From an uncultured Faecalibacterium sp. (lineage in GTDB: Bacteria; Bacillota; Clostridia; Oscillospirales; Ruminococcaceae), in the NCBI GenBank assembly GCA_946411155.1, contig CAMKDB010000002.1, positions 1-62,535 on the forward strand: a DNA stretch of 62,535 nt, written 5' to 3'. Both the position numbers and the translations under genes were made by a program. Below the pieces are notes generated by a model. The model saw only the letters and a list, made by a program, of their open reading frames with translations, was not told the origin of the DNA and did not search any database. Shown here piece by piece: positions 18,803-29,044 of the stretch; position 1 is the first letter of the stretch, and every line of letters begins with the position of its first letter.

Positions 18803-21800
18803 CGATTCTAGAAGAACTGTCGAAAAGCGAGCAGATCCAGTCTCTGATCTCTGCGGTGCGAAAGCCCTCAAAAGCGGCCGCACTTTTCGGCGTGCACCGG
18901 ATCCACCGCACGGTCTGTGCCGGTGCATTCGCGATCGCATCCGGCAGACCGGTGATCCTGGTCTGCGAAAACGACGCAGACGCCTTCCGTGCTTCGGAAG
19001 ATCTGAAAGCGCTGGGCATGTCCGGGGTGGAGGCACTTCCTTCCCGCGAGATCACGCTCCTGGATGTGGAAGGTATCTCCCATGACGAGGAGATCGCCCG
19101 TTTGACTGCGCTGGGAAAAGCCGCGAAAGGGCAGCTTCAGGTGGTCTGCTGTTCCGTTGAGGCATTGTGCCTGAAGACGATGCCGAAGGAGATCTACCTG
19201 AAAAGAGGTATTGTTCTGGAGACCGGCAGCACCGCGGATCCCAGACAGCTGTCCAGAGATCTCATTTCTGCGGGGTATACCCGCTGCGACCGTGTCGAGG
19301 GAAGAGGACAGTACGCCCACAGGGGCGGGATCGTGGATGTGTTCCCTGCGGACAGGGACATGCCTGTCCGGATCGAGTTTTTCGACGATGAGATCGAGCG
19401 GATCTCGGAATTTGCGACGGATACGCAGCGCAGGACCGTAGACCGTGTCCGGTGCGAGATTTCTCCGGCGCGTGAGATCTCTTTCGGTGAGGATGCGGCC
19501 GCAGCAATGGGCGCATTTGCGCGCAGACTGCCGGAAGGGCAGCTGAAAAAAACGGTGGAACGGGATATGCGTGAGATGGCGGAGGGGATCCTCCCCGTCT
19601 GCACCGACCGGTATCTCTCCGTCTGCTATCCCCGGCCGGAAACGCTTCCGGATTATCTTCCTGACGCGGTACTGTTTCTGGCGGAACCGAAAGAACTGGA
19701 AGAGCGATACAGATTCCTGACAGAGCATGCGACCTATGACCTGGAAGCCCTGAAGGAGACCGGGATGTACGCGCGGGAACAGGGTCATTTCTACGGAGAC
19801 TACGGCGAAATGACCGCCGGACGGAACCGGATCCTCTGCGACGTATTTCCAAGAAGCGTCGGCGATCTGCCTCTGGAAGCGGTGGTGAACCTCAACTCCA
19901 ATGCGGTTCCCCGCTGGAGCGGAGCCGTGTCGGTCCTGAAGGAAGATCTGCAGGGCTATCTGTATGCGGGATACCGTCCTGCGGTCCTTGCCGGAACGAG
20001 CCGCGGTGCGAAGGCACTGTGTGAGGATCTGACTGCAGAAGGGATCCCGGCAGAAGTGAGTCAGGGCGGATTTCCGCCCGCTGGCAAGGTCGCGGTGCTG
20101 GAGGGCACGCTGTCCTCCGGTTTCGAGATCATGCCGCTGAAGGTCGTCCTGATCGCTTCTTCGAGTGAGAACCGGCAGACGAGAAGAACTGCGGCGCGGA
20201 AGCCGGTGAAAGCCTCCGAAGCCTTCGGTAGTCTGGAGGACCTGAATCCCGGGGACTACGTCGTTCACCGCAATCACGGCATCGGGATCTTCGACGGGAT
20301 CCACCGCATCGATCATCACGGATATGTCGCGGATTATATCAAGATCCGCTATCGGGACGGTGACACCCTCTATGTGCCTGTCACCGGACTGGACATGGTC
20401 TCCCCATATGTCACCGCCAAAGACGACGGGAAGGTGACGCTGGACCGTCTGAATTCCGGCGAGTGGCAGAAGACGAAACAGAAAGTCTACCGTTCCGTCC
20501 GCGAGATGGCAAAGGAACTGATCGAACTTTACGCGAAGCGGGAGAAGACGGAGGGCATCCAGTTCTCGGAAGATACGGACTGGCAGCGGGACTTCGAACT
20601 TCGTTTCCCCTATGAGGAGACGGAGGACCAGCTTCGCAGCAGCGAAGAGATCAAGAAGGACATGCAGTCGAAGAAACCCATGGACCGCCTGTTGTGCGGG
20701 GACGTGGGTGTTGGCAAGACAGAAGTAGCCCTTCGCGCAGCGTTCAAGGCGATCTCGGACGGTTATCAGGTCGCGATGCTGGTGCCCACCACGATTCTCG
20801 CTCTTCAGCACTACCGCACTGTGATGGAACGGATGGAAGCGTACCCGATCAAGACGGCTATGCTGTCGCGGTTCGTCTCTTCCAAAGACATGAAGAAGGC
20901 AGTCGCCGGGATCCGGAACGGATCCGTGGATCTCGCCGTCGGCACGCACCGTCTGCTCCAGAAAGATATCGAATTCAAAAAACTCGGACTGCTGATCATC
21001 GATGAGGAACAGCGGTTCGGAGTAGCTCATAAAGAAAAACTGAAAGCGAAGTTTCCGAACGTGGACGTCCTGACACTTTCCGCCACGCCGATTCCGCGAA
21101 CGCTGAACATGGCTATGAGCGGAATCCGGGACATGAGTACGATCGAGAATCCGCCCGTGGACCGTCATCCTGTCCAGACTTATGTGGCGGAGTATGACGA
21201 GACTACGGTCCGCAATGCGCTCAAACGGGAGCTTGCCAGAGGCGGGCAGGTCTATTATCTGCACAACCGGGTGGAGTCCATCGACCGGACGGCAATGAAG
21301 ATCCGGGAAATGGTCCCGGAAGCGCGGGTGGAGATCGCTCACGGACAGATGAGTGAGGAAGCGCTTTCCGCCGTATGGAAGAAACTTGTCGAGGGGGAGT
21401 GCGATATTCTGGTCTGCACCACCATCATCGAGACCGGCGTGGACGTGTCCAACTGCAACACCCTTATCGTGGAAGACGCGGACAACCTGGGATTGGCGCA
21501 GCTGTACCAGATCCGCGGCCGTGTCGGACGTTCCAGCAGAAGAGCATACGCATGGTTCCTGTTCCGTAAGGATAAGATCCTCACGGAAGTCTCGTCCAAG
21601 CGTCTCGCCGCCATCCGGGATTTCACCTCTTTCGGTTCCGGTTTCAAGATCGCCATGCGTGACCTGCAGATCCGCGGCGCCGGCAGCGTGCTTTCTGCAA
21701 AGCAGAGCGGCCATATCCAGAACGTGGGGTATGATACTTATATCCGGATCCTGGAACAGGCGGTCAGGGACGAGCAGGGTCTCCCTGCCCCGGAGACACA

Positions 21801-22272
21801 GCAGGAATGCAAGATCGATCTGAAGATTTCTGCCTATATCCCGGAGGACTATATCAGCGACAATGAGAACCGCATAGACATCTACAAACGGATTGCGGAC
21901 ATCACATGCAAGGAGGATTACGACGAAGTCACGGAGGAGATCCGGGACCGGTTCGGACCCATTCCGGATCCCGTCAAACTTCTGTGCAGCGTTTCGTCTG
22001 CCCGTTCCAATGCGGCCAGGCTTGGCATCTACGAAATCCGCAGACAGGGAACGGCGATCCTGCTTTACGGTGACAATTACTCCGATCTGCAGATCCGCAA
22101 TGCCGTCGCGGAACTTCCCGGCAGAGTATACTATTCCGCCAGGGGCAAAAAATACCTCGCTGTCGATGTCAAAAACGGTGAGGATCCCATTGAATCCGTC
22201 TTCGCGGTGCTGGACGTCCTACGAGCCACTAAGCAGGAGGAGCAGGAAAAGCGGGAGGAAAAGAAGGCATGA
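18799..22272 (+). CDS. mfd: Transcription-repair coupling factor Mfd
   Basis: 1157 aa; RID NPGDYVVHRNHGIGIFDGI; DRLLCGDVGVGKTEVALRAAFKA; DEEQRFGV; QIRGRVGRSSRRAYAWF. Confidence 0.98.
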   Translation: MTILEELSKSEQIQSLISAVRKPSKAAALFGVHRIHRTVCAGAFAIASGRPVILVCENDADAFRASEDLKALGMSGVEALPSREITLLDVEGISHDEEIARLTALGKAAKGQLQVVCCSVEALCLKTMPKEIYLKRGIVLETGSTADPRQLSRDLISAGYTRCDRVEGRGQYAHRGGIVDVFPADRDMPVRIEFFDDEIERISEFATDTQRRTVDRVRCEISPAREISFGEDAAAAMGAFARRLPEGQLKKTVERDMREMAEGILPVCTDRYLSVCYPRPETLPDYLPDAVLFLAEPKELEERYRFLTEHATYDLEALKETGMYAREQGHFYGDYGEMTAGRNRILCDVFPRSVGDLPLEAVVNLNSNAVPRWSGAVSVLKEDLQGYLYAGYRPAVLAGTSRGAKALCEDLTAEGIPAEVSQGGFPPAGKVAVLEGTLSSGFEIMPLKVVLIASSSENRQTRRTAARKPVKASEAFGSLEDLNPGDYVVHRNHGIGIFDGIHRIDHHGYVADYIKIRYRDGDTLYVPVTGLDMVSPYVTAKDDGKVTLDRLNSGEWQKTKQKVYRSVREMAKELIELYAKREKTEGIQFSEDTDWQRDFELRFPYEETEDQLRSSEEIKKDMQSKKPMDRLLCGDVGVGKTEVALRAAFKAISDGYQVAMLVPTTILALQHYRTVMERMEAYPIKTAMLSRFVSSKDMKKAVAGIRNGSVDLAVGTHRLLQKDIEFKKLGLLIIDEEQRFGVAHKEKLKAKFPNVDVLTLSATPIPRTLNMAMSGIRDMSTIENPPVDRHPVQTYVAEYDETTVRNALKRELARGGQVYYLHNRVESIDRTAMKIREMVPEARVEIAHGQMSEEALSAVWKKLVEGECDILVCTTIIETGVDVSNCNTLIVEDADNLGLAQLYQIRGRVGRSSRRAYAWFLFRKDKILTEVSSKRLAAIRDFTSFGSGFKIAMRDLQIRGAGSVLSAKQSGHIQNVGYDTYIRILEQAVRDEQGLPAPETQQECKIDLKISAYIPEDYISDNENRIDIYKRIADITCKEDYDEVTEEIRDRFGPIPDPVKLLCSVSSARSNAARLGIYEIRRQGTAILLYGDNYSDLQIRNAVAELPGRVYYSARGKKYLAVDVKNGEDPIESVFAVLDVLRATKQEEQEKREEKKA

Positions 22273-22775
22273 TCAATATCGTACTGCTGGAACCGCAGAT
22301 CCCGCAGAATACGGGCAATATCGCCCGTACATGTGCAGCGACCGGATCAAGACTGCATCTGGTGAAGCCAATGGGTTTCACGGTGGACGACAAAAAACTC
22401 AAACGGGCGGGACTGGATTACTGGCATCTGCTGGACATCACATATTATGAAAGCACCAGGGAGTTCTTCGAAAAGAACCAGGGCGAGATGTACTTTTTTA
22501 CTACGAAAGGGCAGAAGATCTATTCCGACGTGACCTATCCGGATGGATGTTATCTCGTTTTCGGGCGGGAGGACCGTGGAATCAACGAAAAGATCCTGAC
22601 CGCGCACTATGACCGTTGCGTACGGTTCCCAATGCTGGATGACGACAGCGCAAGAAGCCTGAACCTCTCCAACTCGGTGGCGATCGGCGTCTATGAGGCG
22701 CTTCGCCAGCAGGGCTTCGTATCCCTGCGCACCCGAGGTGAATTGACTGGAAGGGAAGAACCCGATATTCTGTAG
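22269..22775 (+). CDS. trmL: tRNA (cytidine(34)-2'-O)-methyltransferase (TrmL-like SPOUT)
   Basis: MINIVLLEPQIPQNTGNIARTCAATGSRLHLVKPMGF; LVFGREDRGI; LNLSNSVAIGVYEALRQ. Confidence 0.95.
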   Translation: MINIVLLEPQIPQNTGNIARTCAATGSRLHLVKPMGFTVDDKKLKRAGLDYWHLLDITYYESTREFFEKNQGEMYFFTTKGQKIYSDVTYPDGCYLVFGREDRGINEKILTAHYDRCVRFPMLDDDSARSLNLSNSVAIGVYEALRQQGFVSLRTRGELTGREEPDIL

Positions 22776-22804
22776 TTGCTGAGATCGGATCGAAGGAGTA
22801 GAGA

Positions 22805-24772
22805 ATGAGCCTGAACAACACGCAGCGGCGGCAGCGCAGTTATGAGCGCGATATCGCCAGGACGATCAGAGGATGCGCCACAGACGCAGTGCTGTGGAGC
22901 CTTTTCGCGGTTGCCCTTCTGGGCATGGCGGCGGCGCTATATACCGGACGCTTCGTTCCGGAAATGATCATGCCGTACCGGAAAAGCGTGATGTTCCTCT
23001 GTCTGACGGGCGGACTGCTCACGGCGGCAAAAGCCCTTCAGTCCGCACTGGAATGCAGGGCGGCGAAAATCGTGAAGGAACGGTCCGTTTACACGGTGAT
23101 GCTGACGCAGGCACAGCAGAACAGGATCTTCCGTTCCGTCTGCGGACAGAGTTTTCTGGAGCACATGACTTATTTTCTCGCAGGCGCGCTGCCTGTTTCC
23201 GGGCTCCTTTACTATCTGTACACCAATACCGGCGATATCAGTCCGCTTCTGGTAATGGCGATTGTGGACGGAGTCCTGTTGTTCCTGACGCTGCTGTCCT
23301 TCGGACTGGATGCGGCGAGACTCGCTTCCGTTGACGGATTCTGCACGGTCTCTGACCGCGGAATCATCACCGCCAACGAGATCCTGCCGTTCTCCGCAGA
23401 GGAAGGCGATATCCGGTCCATGGAACCGGGTGATGACATTTATGACCTCAGGTTCCAGCGGATCTGTTTTCTGGGCACACGCCGCAATTATCGGTTCCCG
23501 CTTCCGAAAGGCGGGGAACTCAGTCTCGCCGTGCGCGCAGAGGACGGTGCCTCAGAGGAGGATATCCTCAGGAAAACGTTCTGCCTGACCGCCCGCACAT
23601 TGGAGATTGCTTCCGGCACCGATGCGGGTGAGAAAAAAACGCTGGAGCAGATCACCGCTGAACCGGCGGAGACGGCTGCGGATCCGGTCGCGGGACTGGA
23701 AACGATCACTGGTTCTTTGCTGACCTCCGACGGAGAGAATGCAACGGATACGGAAGCGGATCCTGAAGAAGTTGCTTCCGTAATCTCTGATTCCGTAAAG
23801 GAAGAAGCGGCGGAACAGGAAGCGCTAGTTCCCGCAGCGGAAACGGATGAAATAAAGGAACAGGATCATGAAGACACCAAAGAAACGGAATCAGAGGAAG
23901 CACCGTCACAGGAGACCGTGACGGAGACGGAACCTGTTTCCGAAAGTGCTGAAACGGAGATCACCGGGTCAGAAGCAATCGGGAACGGCGATACGGAATC
24001 CGAGGTATCTGTCGGCAGACAGAACCGCTGGATCCGCGGGGCGGCAGCAGTCATGGCACTGATCCTGATTGCGGCACTCGGCACGTCGATCCTGAAAAAA
24101 CGCTCCGGTGGCAACGAACCGACGGAGATGATTCCCACCGGTCCCAAACAGCCTGTTGGCAGCAAAACGGAAGAGTCCTCCGGAACGGATCAGCCGTTCG
24201 TGGATGACGTACCCCGTTCCGGGCTGATGCAGGACGAGGAAGGCGTATGGTACGGTGTGGTCGGCGGGGAGAAGGTGATCCTCGTCAACAAGGACCATCC
24301 GGTACCGGAGTCCTACGGCGGTGTGGATGAGACCGCCAGCGGCGCGCTGGAAGAGATGTTCCGTGCAGCAGAAGCGGAAGGCATCAGTCTGTATCTTGTT
24401 TCCGGATACAGAAACTATGAGCTTCAGGACAGCCTTTATCAGACGAAGGTCGCTCAGGTGGGGGAAACGAATGCGGAATTCTGGACTGCGCCTCCCGGCA
24501 CATCGGAGCATCAGACAGGCCTGGCATTTGACGTCAACGAAACCGACAACACCGAGACGCTGATGGACACGTCTTTTGAAGGCACGAAAGCGTTTGAATG
24601 GCTGTCCGCCAACTGTGCCCGGTTCGGGTTCATTCTCCGCTATCCTAAGGGAAGCCGAGATATCACAGGCTTCAACTACGAGCCGTGGCATTTCCGGTAT
24701 GTCGGAACGACGGCGGCCGCCCAGATCATGGCGGAAGGGATCACGCTGGAAGAATATCTCGGTGTCGGCTGA
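22805..24772 (+). CDS. Membrane protein with acidic linker and C-terminal VanY-type D-Ala-D-Ala carboxypeptidase (M15) domain
   Basis: N-terminal TMs, Glu/Thr-rich linker, TM, then SLYLVSGYRNYELQDSLY...PGTSEHQTGLAFDVN...EPWHFRYVG. Confidence 0.88.
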   Translation: MSLNNTQRRQRSYERDIARTIRGCATDAVLWSLFAVALLGMAAALYTGRFVPEMIMPYRKSVMFLCLTGGLLTAAKALQSALECRAAKIVKERSVYTVMLTQAQQNRIFRSVCGQSFLEHMTYFLAGALPVSGLLYYLYTNTGDISPLLVMAIVDGVLLFLTLLSFGLDAARLASVDGFCTVSDRGIITANEILPFSAEEGDIRSMEPGDDIYDLRFQRICFLGTRRNYRFPLPKGGELSLAVRAEDGASEEDILRKTFCLTARTLEIASGTDAGEKKTLEQITAEPAETAADPVAGLETITGSLLTSDGENATDTEADPEEVASVISDSVKEEAAEQEALVPAAETDEIKEQDHEDTKETESEEAPSQETVTETEPVSESAETEITGSEAIGNGDTESEVSVGRQNRWIRGAAAVMALILIAALGTSILKKRSGGNEPTEMIPTGPKQPVGSKTEESSGTDQPFVDDVPRSGLMQDEEGVWYGVVGGEKVILVNKDHPVPESYGGVDETASGALEEMFRAAEAEGISLYLVSGYRNYELQDSLYQTKVAQVGETNAEFWTAPPGTSEHQTGLAFDVNETDNTETLMDTSFEGTKAFEWLSANCARFGFILRYPKGSRDITGFNYEPWHFRYVGTTAAAQIMAEGITLEEYLGVG

Positions 24773-24798
24773 CAATGAAAAACTAAGTAACTGCAGTT

Positions 24799-24824
24799 GC
24801 CCCCGGCATCGCCGGGGGCTTCTT
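24799..24824 (+). terminator. GC-rich intercistronic hairpin
   Basis: GCCCCCGGC atc GCCGGGGGC TTCTT, about 20 nt before ATG 24844. Confidence 0.5.
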
Positions 24825-24843
24825 GGAAAGGAGTCGTGGAGAG

Positions 24844-25542
24844 ATGGAGATCCGGGCACTGTTCTGGGATGTGGACGACACGATACTGGATTTCGAGGGA
24901 TATGTGAAGGAAACGATGCGCAGCGGATTCCGGGAATTCGGTCTGCCTGAATACGAGCCGTGGATGTTTGAGCGATTTACCGTGATTAACAGCGGCATCT
25001 GGCGCGAACTGGAAAAAGGCGTCATCACTTTTGAAGATATCATCAGGGACCGGTGGAACCGGATATTCGAGGATCTGGGATTCCGGGCGGACGGCCCTGC
25101 ATTCGAGACCTACTTCAGACAGCAGCTGCACGACAGCGGGATACTGATGGACGGCGCTGAGGAAACGCTGAAGGAACTCGCTGCGCTGTATCCCATGTAT
25201 GTGGCAAGCAACGGTCCTGCCAGTCAGCAGGAGAACCGGCTCGTGAAAGCAGGCGTACGGGAACTGTTCCGCGGTCTGTTCACTTCCGGGGGCTTCGGCG
25301 TATCCAAACCCTCAGAGGCCTTTTTTGACTGCTGTTTCAGGCAGATCAGGGAGTTGGACGGGATGGATCTGAAGCCCGAGGAAGTCCTGATGATCGGGGA
25401 TTCCCTGACATCGGATATGGACGGCGCGATCCGGTACGGCCTCCGGACATGCCTGTACGACCCGAAAGACCGCCACGGCAGCTGCGGCATGCCCATCGAC
25501 CTGCGCGTTCAGGATCTTCGGGAGATCCCGGGACTCCTGTAG
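24844..25542 (+). CDS. HAD superfamily hydrolase (YjjG-like)
   Basis: RALFWDVDDTILDFE; MYVASNG; FGVSKPSEAFF; VLMIGDSLTSDMDGA. Confidence 0.88.
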   Translation: MEIRALFWDVDDTILDFEGYVKETMRSGFREFGLPEYEPWMFERFTVINSGIWRELEKGVITFEDIIRDRWNRIFEDLGFRADGPAFETYFRQQLHDSGILMDGAEETLKELAALYPMYVASNGPASQQENRLVKAGVRELFRGLFTSGGFGVSKPSEAFFDCCFRQIRELDGMDLKPEEVLMIGDSLTSDMDGAIRYGLRTCLYDPKDRHGSCGMPIDLRVQDLREIPGLL

Positions 25543-25609
25543 GTTTCCGTACAATCATAAAGATTCCGTTAATTTCACGAATTCCGGATCGGCTTGGCCC
25601 TCTGCTCCC

Positions 25610-25639
25610 TTGCAGGATGGCAGGGGGGCATACTATAAT
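25610..25639 (+). promoter_or_regulatory. Promoter of pgk operon
   Basis: TTGCAG (25610-25615), 18 bp, TATAAT (25634-25639). Confidence 0.6.
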
Positions 25640-25642
25640 TAC

Positions 25643-25681
25643 AATGGTTAGAAATGGGGTAGGCATGCCCATTTCACCATT
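25643..25681 (+). promoter_or_regulatory. 5'-terminal stem-loop in pgk leader
   Basis: AATGGT TAG AAATGGG gtaggcatg CCCATTT C ACCATT two-segment stem, at predicted transcription start. Confidence 0.5.
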
Positions 25682-25725
25682 AATTCAAGAACTATAAAAA
25701 TACGTTCGATAAAGGAGAATCCAAC

Positions 25726-26940
25726 ATGGCAAAATTCAACAAAAAGACCGTTGAAGATCTCAATGTCAGCGGAAAGCGCGTCCTTGTACGCTGCGACTTC
25801 AATGTCCCGCTGAAAGAGGGGAAAATCACGGACGATACCCGTATCCGTGCTGCTCTTCCCACCATTCAGTATCTGATCAACAATGGCGCACGCGTCATCC
25901 TTTGCTCCCACCTCGGCAAGCCGAAGGGCACAGCAAAGCCTGAACTCTCCCTGGCACCGGTCGCAGTTCGCCTCTCCGAGCTGCTCGGAAAAGATGTCTG
26001 CTTCGCAGCAGATGACGAGGTCGTAGGACCCAATGCAAAAGCGGCAGTTGAAGCCATGAAAGACGGCGATGTCGTCCTTCTTCAGAATACACGTTACCGC
26101 GCAGAGGAAGAGAAGAACGTTGAGAACTTCTCCGAAGAGCTTGGCTCCCTCGCTGATCTGTTCGTAAACGACGCGTTCGGCACCGCGCACCGCGCACACT
26201 GCTCCACCGTCGGCGTAACAAAGTTTGTCAAGGAATCCGCCAACGGCTATCTGATGGCCAAAGAGGTCGAGTTCCTTGGAAACGCAGTTGAGAATCCGGT
26301 CCGCCCGTTCGTCTGCATCCTCGGCGGCGCCAAGGTCGCTGACAAACTGGCCGTCATCGAGAACCTGCTGAACAAGGCCGATACACTGATCATCGGCGGC
26401 GGTATGGCGTATACCTTCCTCAAAGCCCAGGGCTATGAGATCGGTACTTCCCTGCTGGACGAGACCAAAGTCGACTACTGCAAAGAAATGCTCGAGCGCG
26501 CCAAGAAGAACGGCGTTAAGCTCCTGCTCCCCGTTGACACCGTGGTTACCTCCGAATTCCCGAATCCCATCGATGCAGTTCTTGAGACCGAAGTCGTTGA
26601 CAGCGACAAGATCCCCGCGGACAAGATGGGCATGGATATCGGCCCGAAGACCCAGAAACTGTTCGGCGATGCAATCCGCAGCGCAAAGACCGTTGTTTGG
26701 AACGGACCCATGGGTGTATTCGAGAACCCGCAGCTTGCCGAAGGCACAAAGTCTGTCGCCCGCGCACTGGCAGAGGCTGACTGCACCTCCATCATCGGCG
26801 GCGGCGATTCCGCTGCTGCTGTGAATTCCCTCGGATTTGCAGACCGCATCACCCACATCAGCACTGGCGGCGGCGCTTCTTTGGAATTCCTCGAAGGCAA
26901 GGAACTGCCCGGCATCACCGCAATGACCGATAAAGACTGA
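25726..26940 (+). CDS. pgk: Phosphoglycerate kinase
   Basis: [59 protein letters not shown]. Confidence 0.98.
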   Translation: MAKFNKKTVEDLNVSGKRVLVRCDFNVPLKEGKITDDTRIRAALPTIQYLINNGARVILCSHLGKPKGTAKPELSLAPVAVRLSELLGKDVCFAADDEVVGPNAKAAVEAMKDGDVVLLQNTRYRAEEEKNVENFSEELGSLADLFVNDAFGTAHRAHCSTVGVTKFVKESANGYLMAKEVEFLGNAVENPVRPFVCILGGAKVADKLAVIENLLNKADTLIIGGGMAYTFLKAQGYEIGTSLLDETKVDYCKEMLERAKKNGVKLLLPVDTVVTSEFPNPIDAVLETEVVDSDKIPADKMGMDIGPKTQKLFGDAIRSAKTVVWNGPMGVFENPQLAEGTKSVARALAEADCTSIIGGGDSAAAVNSLGFADRITHISTGGGASLEFLEGKELPGITAMTDKD

Positions 26941-26955
26941 TCCAGGAGGAAGGAT

Positions 26956-27723
26956 ATGAATAAGGAAAAACGCACGGCAATCATCGCCGGTAACTGGAAA
27001 ATGAACAAGACCGCCAGTGAGGCAAAGGAACTCATCGAGTCCCTGATCCCCCTGGTGAAAGACGCGGGATGCACCGTGATCATCGGTGTGCCTTTCACGG
27101 ACATCGCGGTGGCGGTGGATCTGACCAAAGGCACCAACATCCACGTCGCCGCTCAGAATGTCCACTTCAAGGACAGCGGCGCATACACCGGTGAGATCTC
27201 TCCCCGTATGCTCACCGAAGCAGGCGTGGAATATGTCATTATCGGACACTCCGAGCGCCGTCAGTATTTCGGCGAGACGGATGAGACCGTCAACCTGAGA
27301 GCCCGCGCTGCTCTGGCAGCCGGACTGAAGCCCATCATCTGCGTCGGCGAGAGCCTTGAGCAGAGAGAAGCCGGCGTCACCGAAGAGTTCGTGTGCCGCC
27401 AGGTCGTGATGGCGCTGCTCAACATGACTGCGGAAGATCTGGCCAACGTGGTCATCGCCTACGAGCCGATTTGGGCGATCGGTACCGGCAAGACCGCGAC
27501 CAAGGAACAGGCTGAGGAAGTCTGCGCCTTCATCCGCAAAGTGGTGGAAGAGAACTACAGCAAGGCAGTAGCCGATGCGCTCACCATCCAGTACGGCGGA
27601 TCCATGAATGCCGGAAACGCCGCGGATCTGCTCTCCATGGAAGATATCGACGGCGGCCTCATCGGCGGCGCTTCCCTGAAGCCCAATGATTTCGCCGTGA
27701 TCGTCGGCGCGGCCAGCAAATAA
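26956..27723 (+). CDS. tpiA: Triosephosphate isomerase
   Basis: IIAGNWKMNKT; VIIGHSERRQYFGETDE; VIAYEPIWAIGTGKTAT. Confidence 0.98.
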   Translation: MNKEKRTAIIAGNWKMNKTASEAKELIESLIPLVKDAGCTVIIGVPFTDIAVAVDLTKGTNIHVAAQNVHFKDSGAYTGEISPRMLTEAGVEYVIIGHSERRQYFGETDETVNLRARAALAAGLKPIICVGESLEQREAGVTEEFVCRQVVMALLNMTAEDLANVVIAYEPIWAIGTGKTATKEQAEEVCAFIRKVVEENYSKAVADALTIQYGGSMNAGNAADLLSMEDIDGGLIGGASLKPNDFAVIVGAASK

Positions 27724-27762
27724 GACTGACCGGCGGACCCCTTATCCCGGAGGACCAGACCA

Positions 27763-28473
27763 ATGAGCATGCATATCGAAGCAAAACCGGGTGAGATCGC
27801 GGAGAAGATCCTCCTTCCGGGAGATCCCCTTCGCGCCACCTATATCGCGGAGAAATTCCTGGAATCCGCGAAACTGGTCAACCAGGTGCGCGGCGCCCTG
27901 TGCTATACCGGCAAATGGAACGGAACGGATGTGTCGGTCATGGGGACCGGTATGGGGATTCCCTCCGTCCATATTTATGCGACGGAACTGTGCACCGAAT
28001 ACGGCTGTGAGCAGCTGATCCGGATCGGCACGGCGGGAGGCATGAAGGAAGGCATGCAGGTCAACGACCTGGTCCTTTCTCAGGCGACCAGCACCACCAG
28101 TTCTCTCAACGATAACTGGTTCCAGGGCAGTTACGCGCCGTGCGCGGATTTCTTCCTTCTCCGTAAGGCCTATGACAAGGCCGTGGAGATGAATGTCCGT
28201 GCCTACGTCGGAAATACGATCTGCAATGACCTGCTGTACAGGGACGAACGCTTCTTCAAGCCGGAGCTCTGGGCGGAATTCGGGATCATTGCAAGCGAAA
28301 TGGAAGGAGCGGCGCTGTATACGGTCGCTGCCCATTACCGCAAGCAGGCTCTGACGATCATGACGATCGCCGGCGGCCCTCATGTGAAAGAGCAGACGCT
28401 CACGAAAGAAGAACGGGAGCGCGGTCTGGACAATATGATCCTTGTGGGATTGAAGACACTCTGCGAAGAGTAA
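27763..28473 (+). CDS. deoD: Purine-nucleoside phosphorylase (DeoD type)
   Basis: MSMHIEAKPGEIAEKILLPGDPLRATYIAEKFLE; VMGTGMGIPSVHIYATEL; ASEMEGAALY. Confidence 0.95.
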   Translation: MSMHIEAKPGEIAEKILLPGDPLRATYIAEKFLESAKLVNQVRGALCYTGKWNGTDVSVMGTGMGIPSVHIYATELCTEYGCEQLIRIGTAGGMKEGMQVNDLVLSQATSTTSSLNDNWFQGSYAPCADFFLLRKAYDKAVEMNVRAYVGNTICNDLLYRDERFFKPELWAEFGIIASEMEGAALYTVAAHYRKQALTIMTIAGGPHVKEQTLTKEERERGLDNMILVGLKTLCEE

Positions 28474-28488
28474 GAAAGGAAAGAAAAA

Positions 28489-28887
28489 ATGGGAAAACTG
28501 TTGAACCTTGCCACTCTGGCAGCCGCAGCTGCGGGCGCAGCGTATTATCTTGAGAAAAAAGGGATCCTGAAAGTCACGAATACCGTGGATGAGAACGGAT
28601 CCAGAGAGATCGGCGTCAAATTCGAGACCCCCGAGAAACCCCTCACCGAGACGGTGAAGGAAGACCTCAAGGCCGCTCAGGACGCGGTCACCGAAAAGGC
28701 CAACGAACTGGTCAACACCGCGAAAGCCAAATTCGAGGAGCTCAAGGAGGAGGGCGAAGACCTCACCGAGAAGATGGATGAGAAACTCGAAGAGGTGAAG
28801 GAAGAGGTCTCCACGGAAGTCGACGAAGTTGAGAAGGACATCGATGATCTCCTCAAGGATTTGGATAACGACGAGTTGAAACTCTGA
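28489..28887 (+). CDS. Small membrane-anchored Glu/Lys-rich helical protein
   Basis: N-terminal Ala-rich hydrophobic segment then charged helical repeats; SD AAGGAAAG upstream. Confidence 0.75.
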   Translation: MGKLLNLATLAAAAAGAAYYLEKKGILKVTNTVDENGSREIGVKFETPEKPLTETVKEDLKAAQDAVTEKANELVNTAKAKFEELKEEGEDLTEKMDEKLEEVKEEVSTEVDEVEKDIDDLLKDLDNDELKL

Positions 28888-28904
28888 GTACAATGACAAA
28901 GTTG

Positions 28905-28940
28905 CAGCAGGTGCTTTCGGGCACCTGCTGTTCCCTTTTC
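28905..28940 (+). terminator. Rho-independent terminator
   Basis: CAGCAGGTGC tttcgg GCACCTGCTG TTCCCTTTTCTT. Confidence 0.75.
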
Positions 28941-29044
28941 TTCCCGCTTGTACGCCGAATAAATCGCTTTTTCTGTACCTTTCAGGGATTTGTTCGCATA
29001 TAATGGGAGAAAAGACAGTCTCTGACGCATAAGAGGAGTTTCAG

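Noticed and set aside
18868-21714. 948-aa minus-strand ORF opposite mfd
   Set aside because: Lies wholly antisense to a clear Mfd; lacks recognisable domains and has His/Arg-rich composition typical of shadow ORFs in GC-rich, codon-biased genes
25648-27249. 533-aa minus-strand ORF opposite pgk/tpiA
   Set aside because: Antisense shadow of two highly codon-biased glycolytic genes; no SD or family signature
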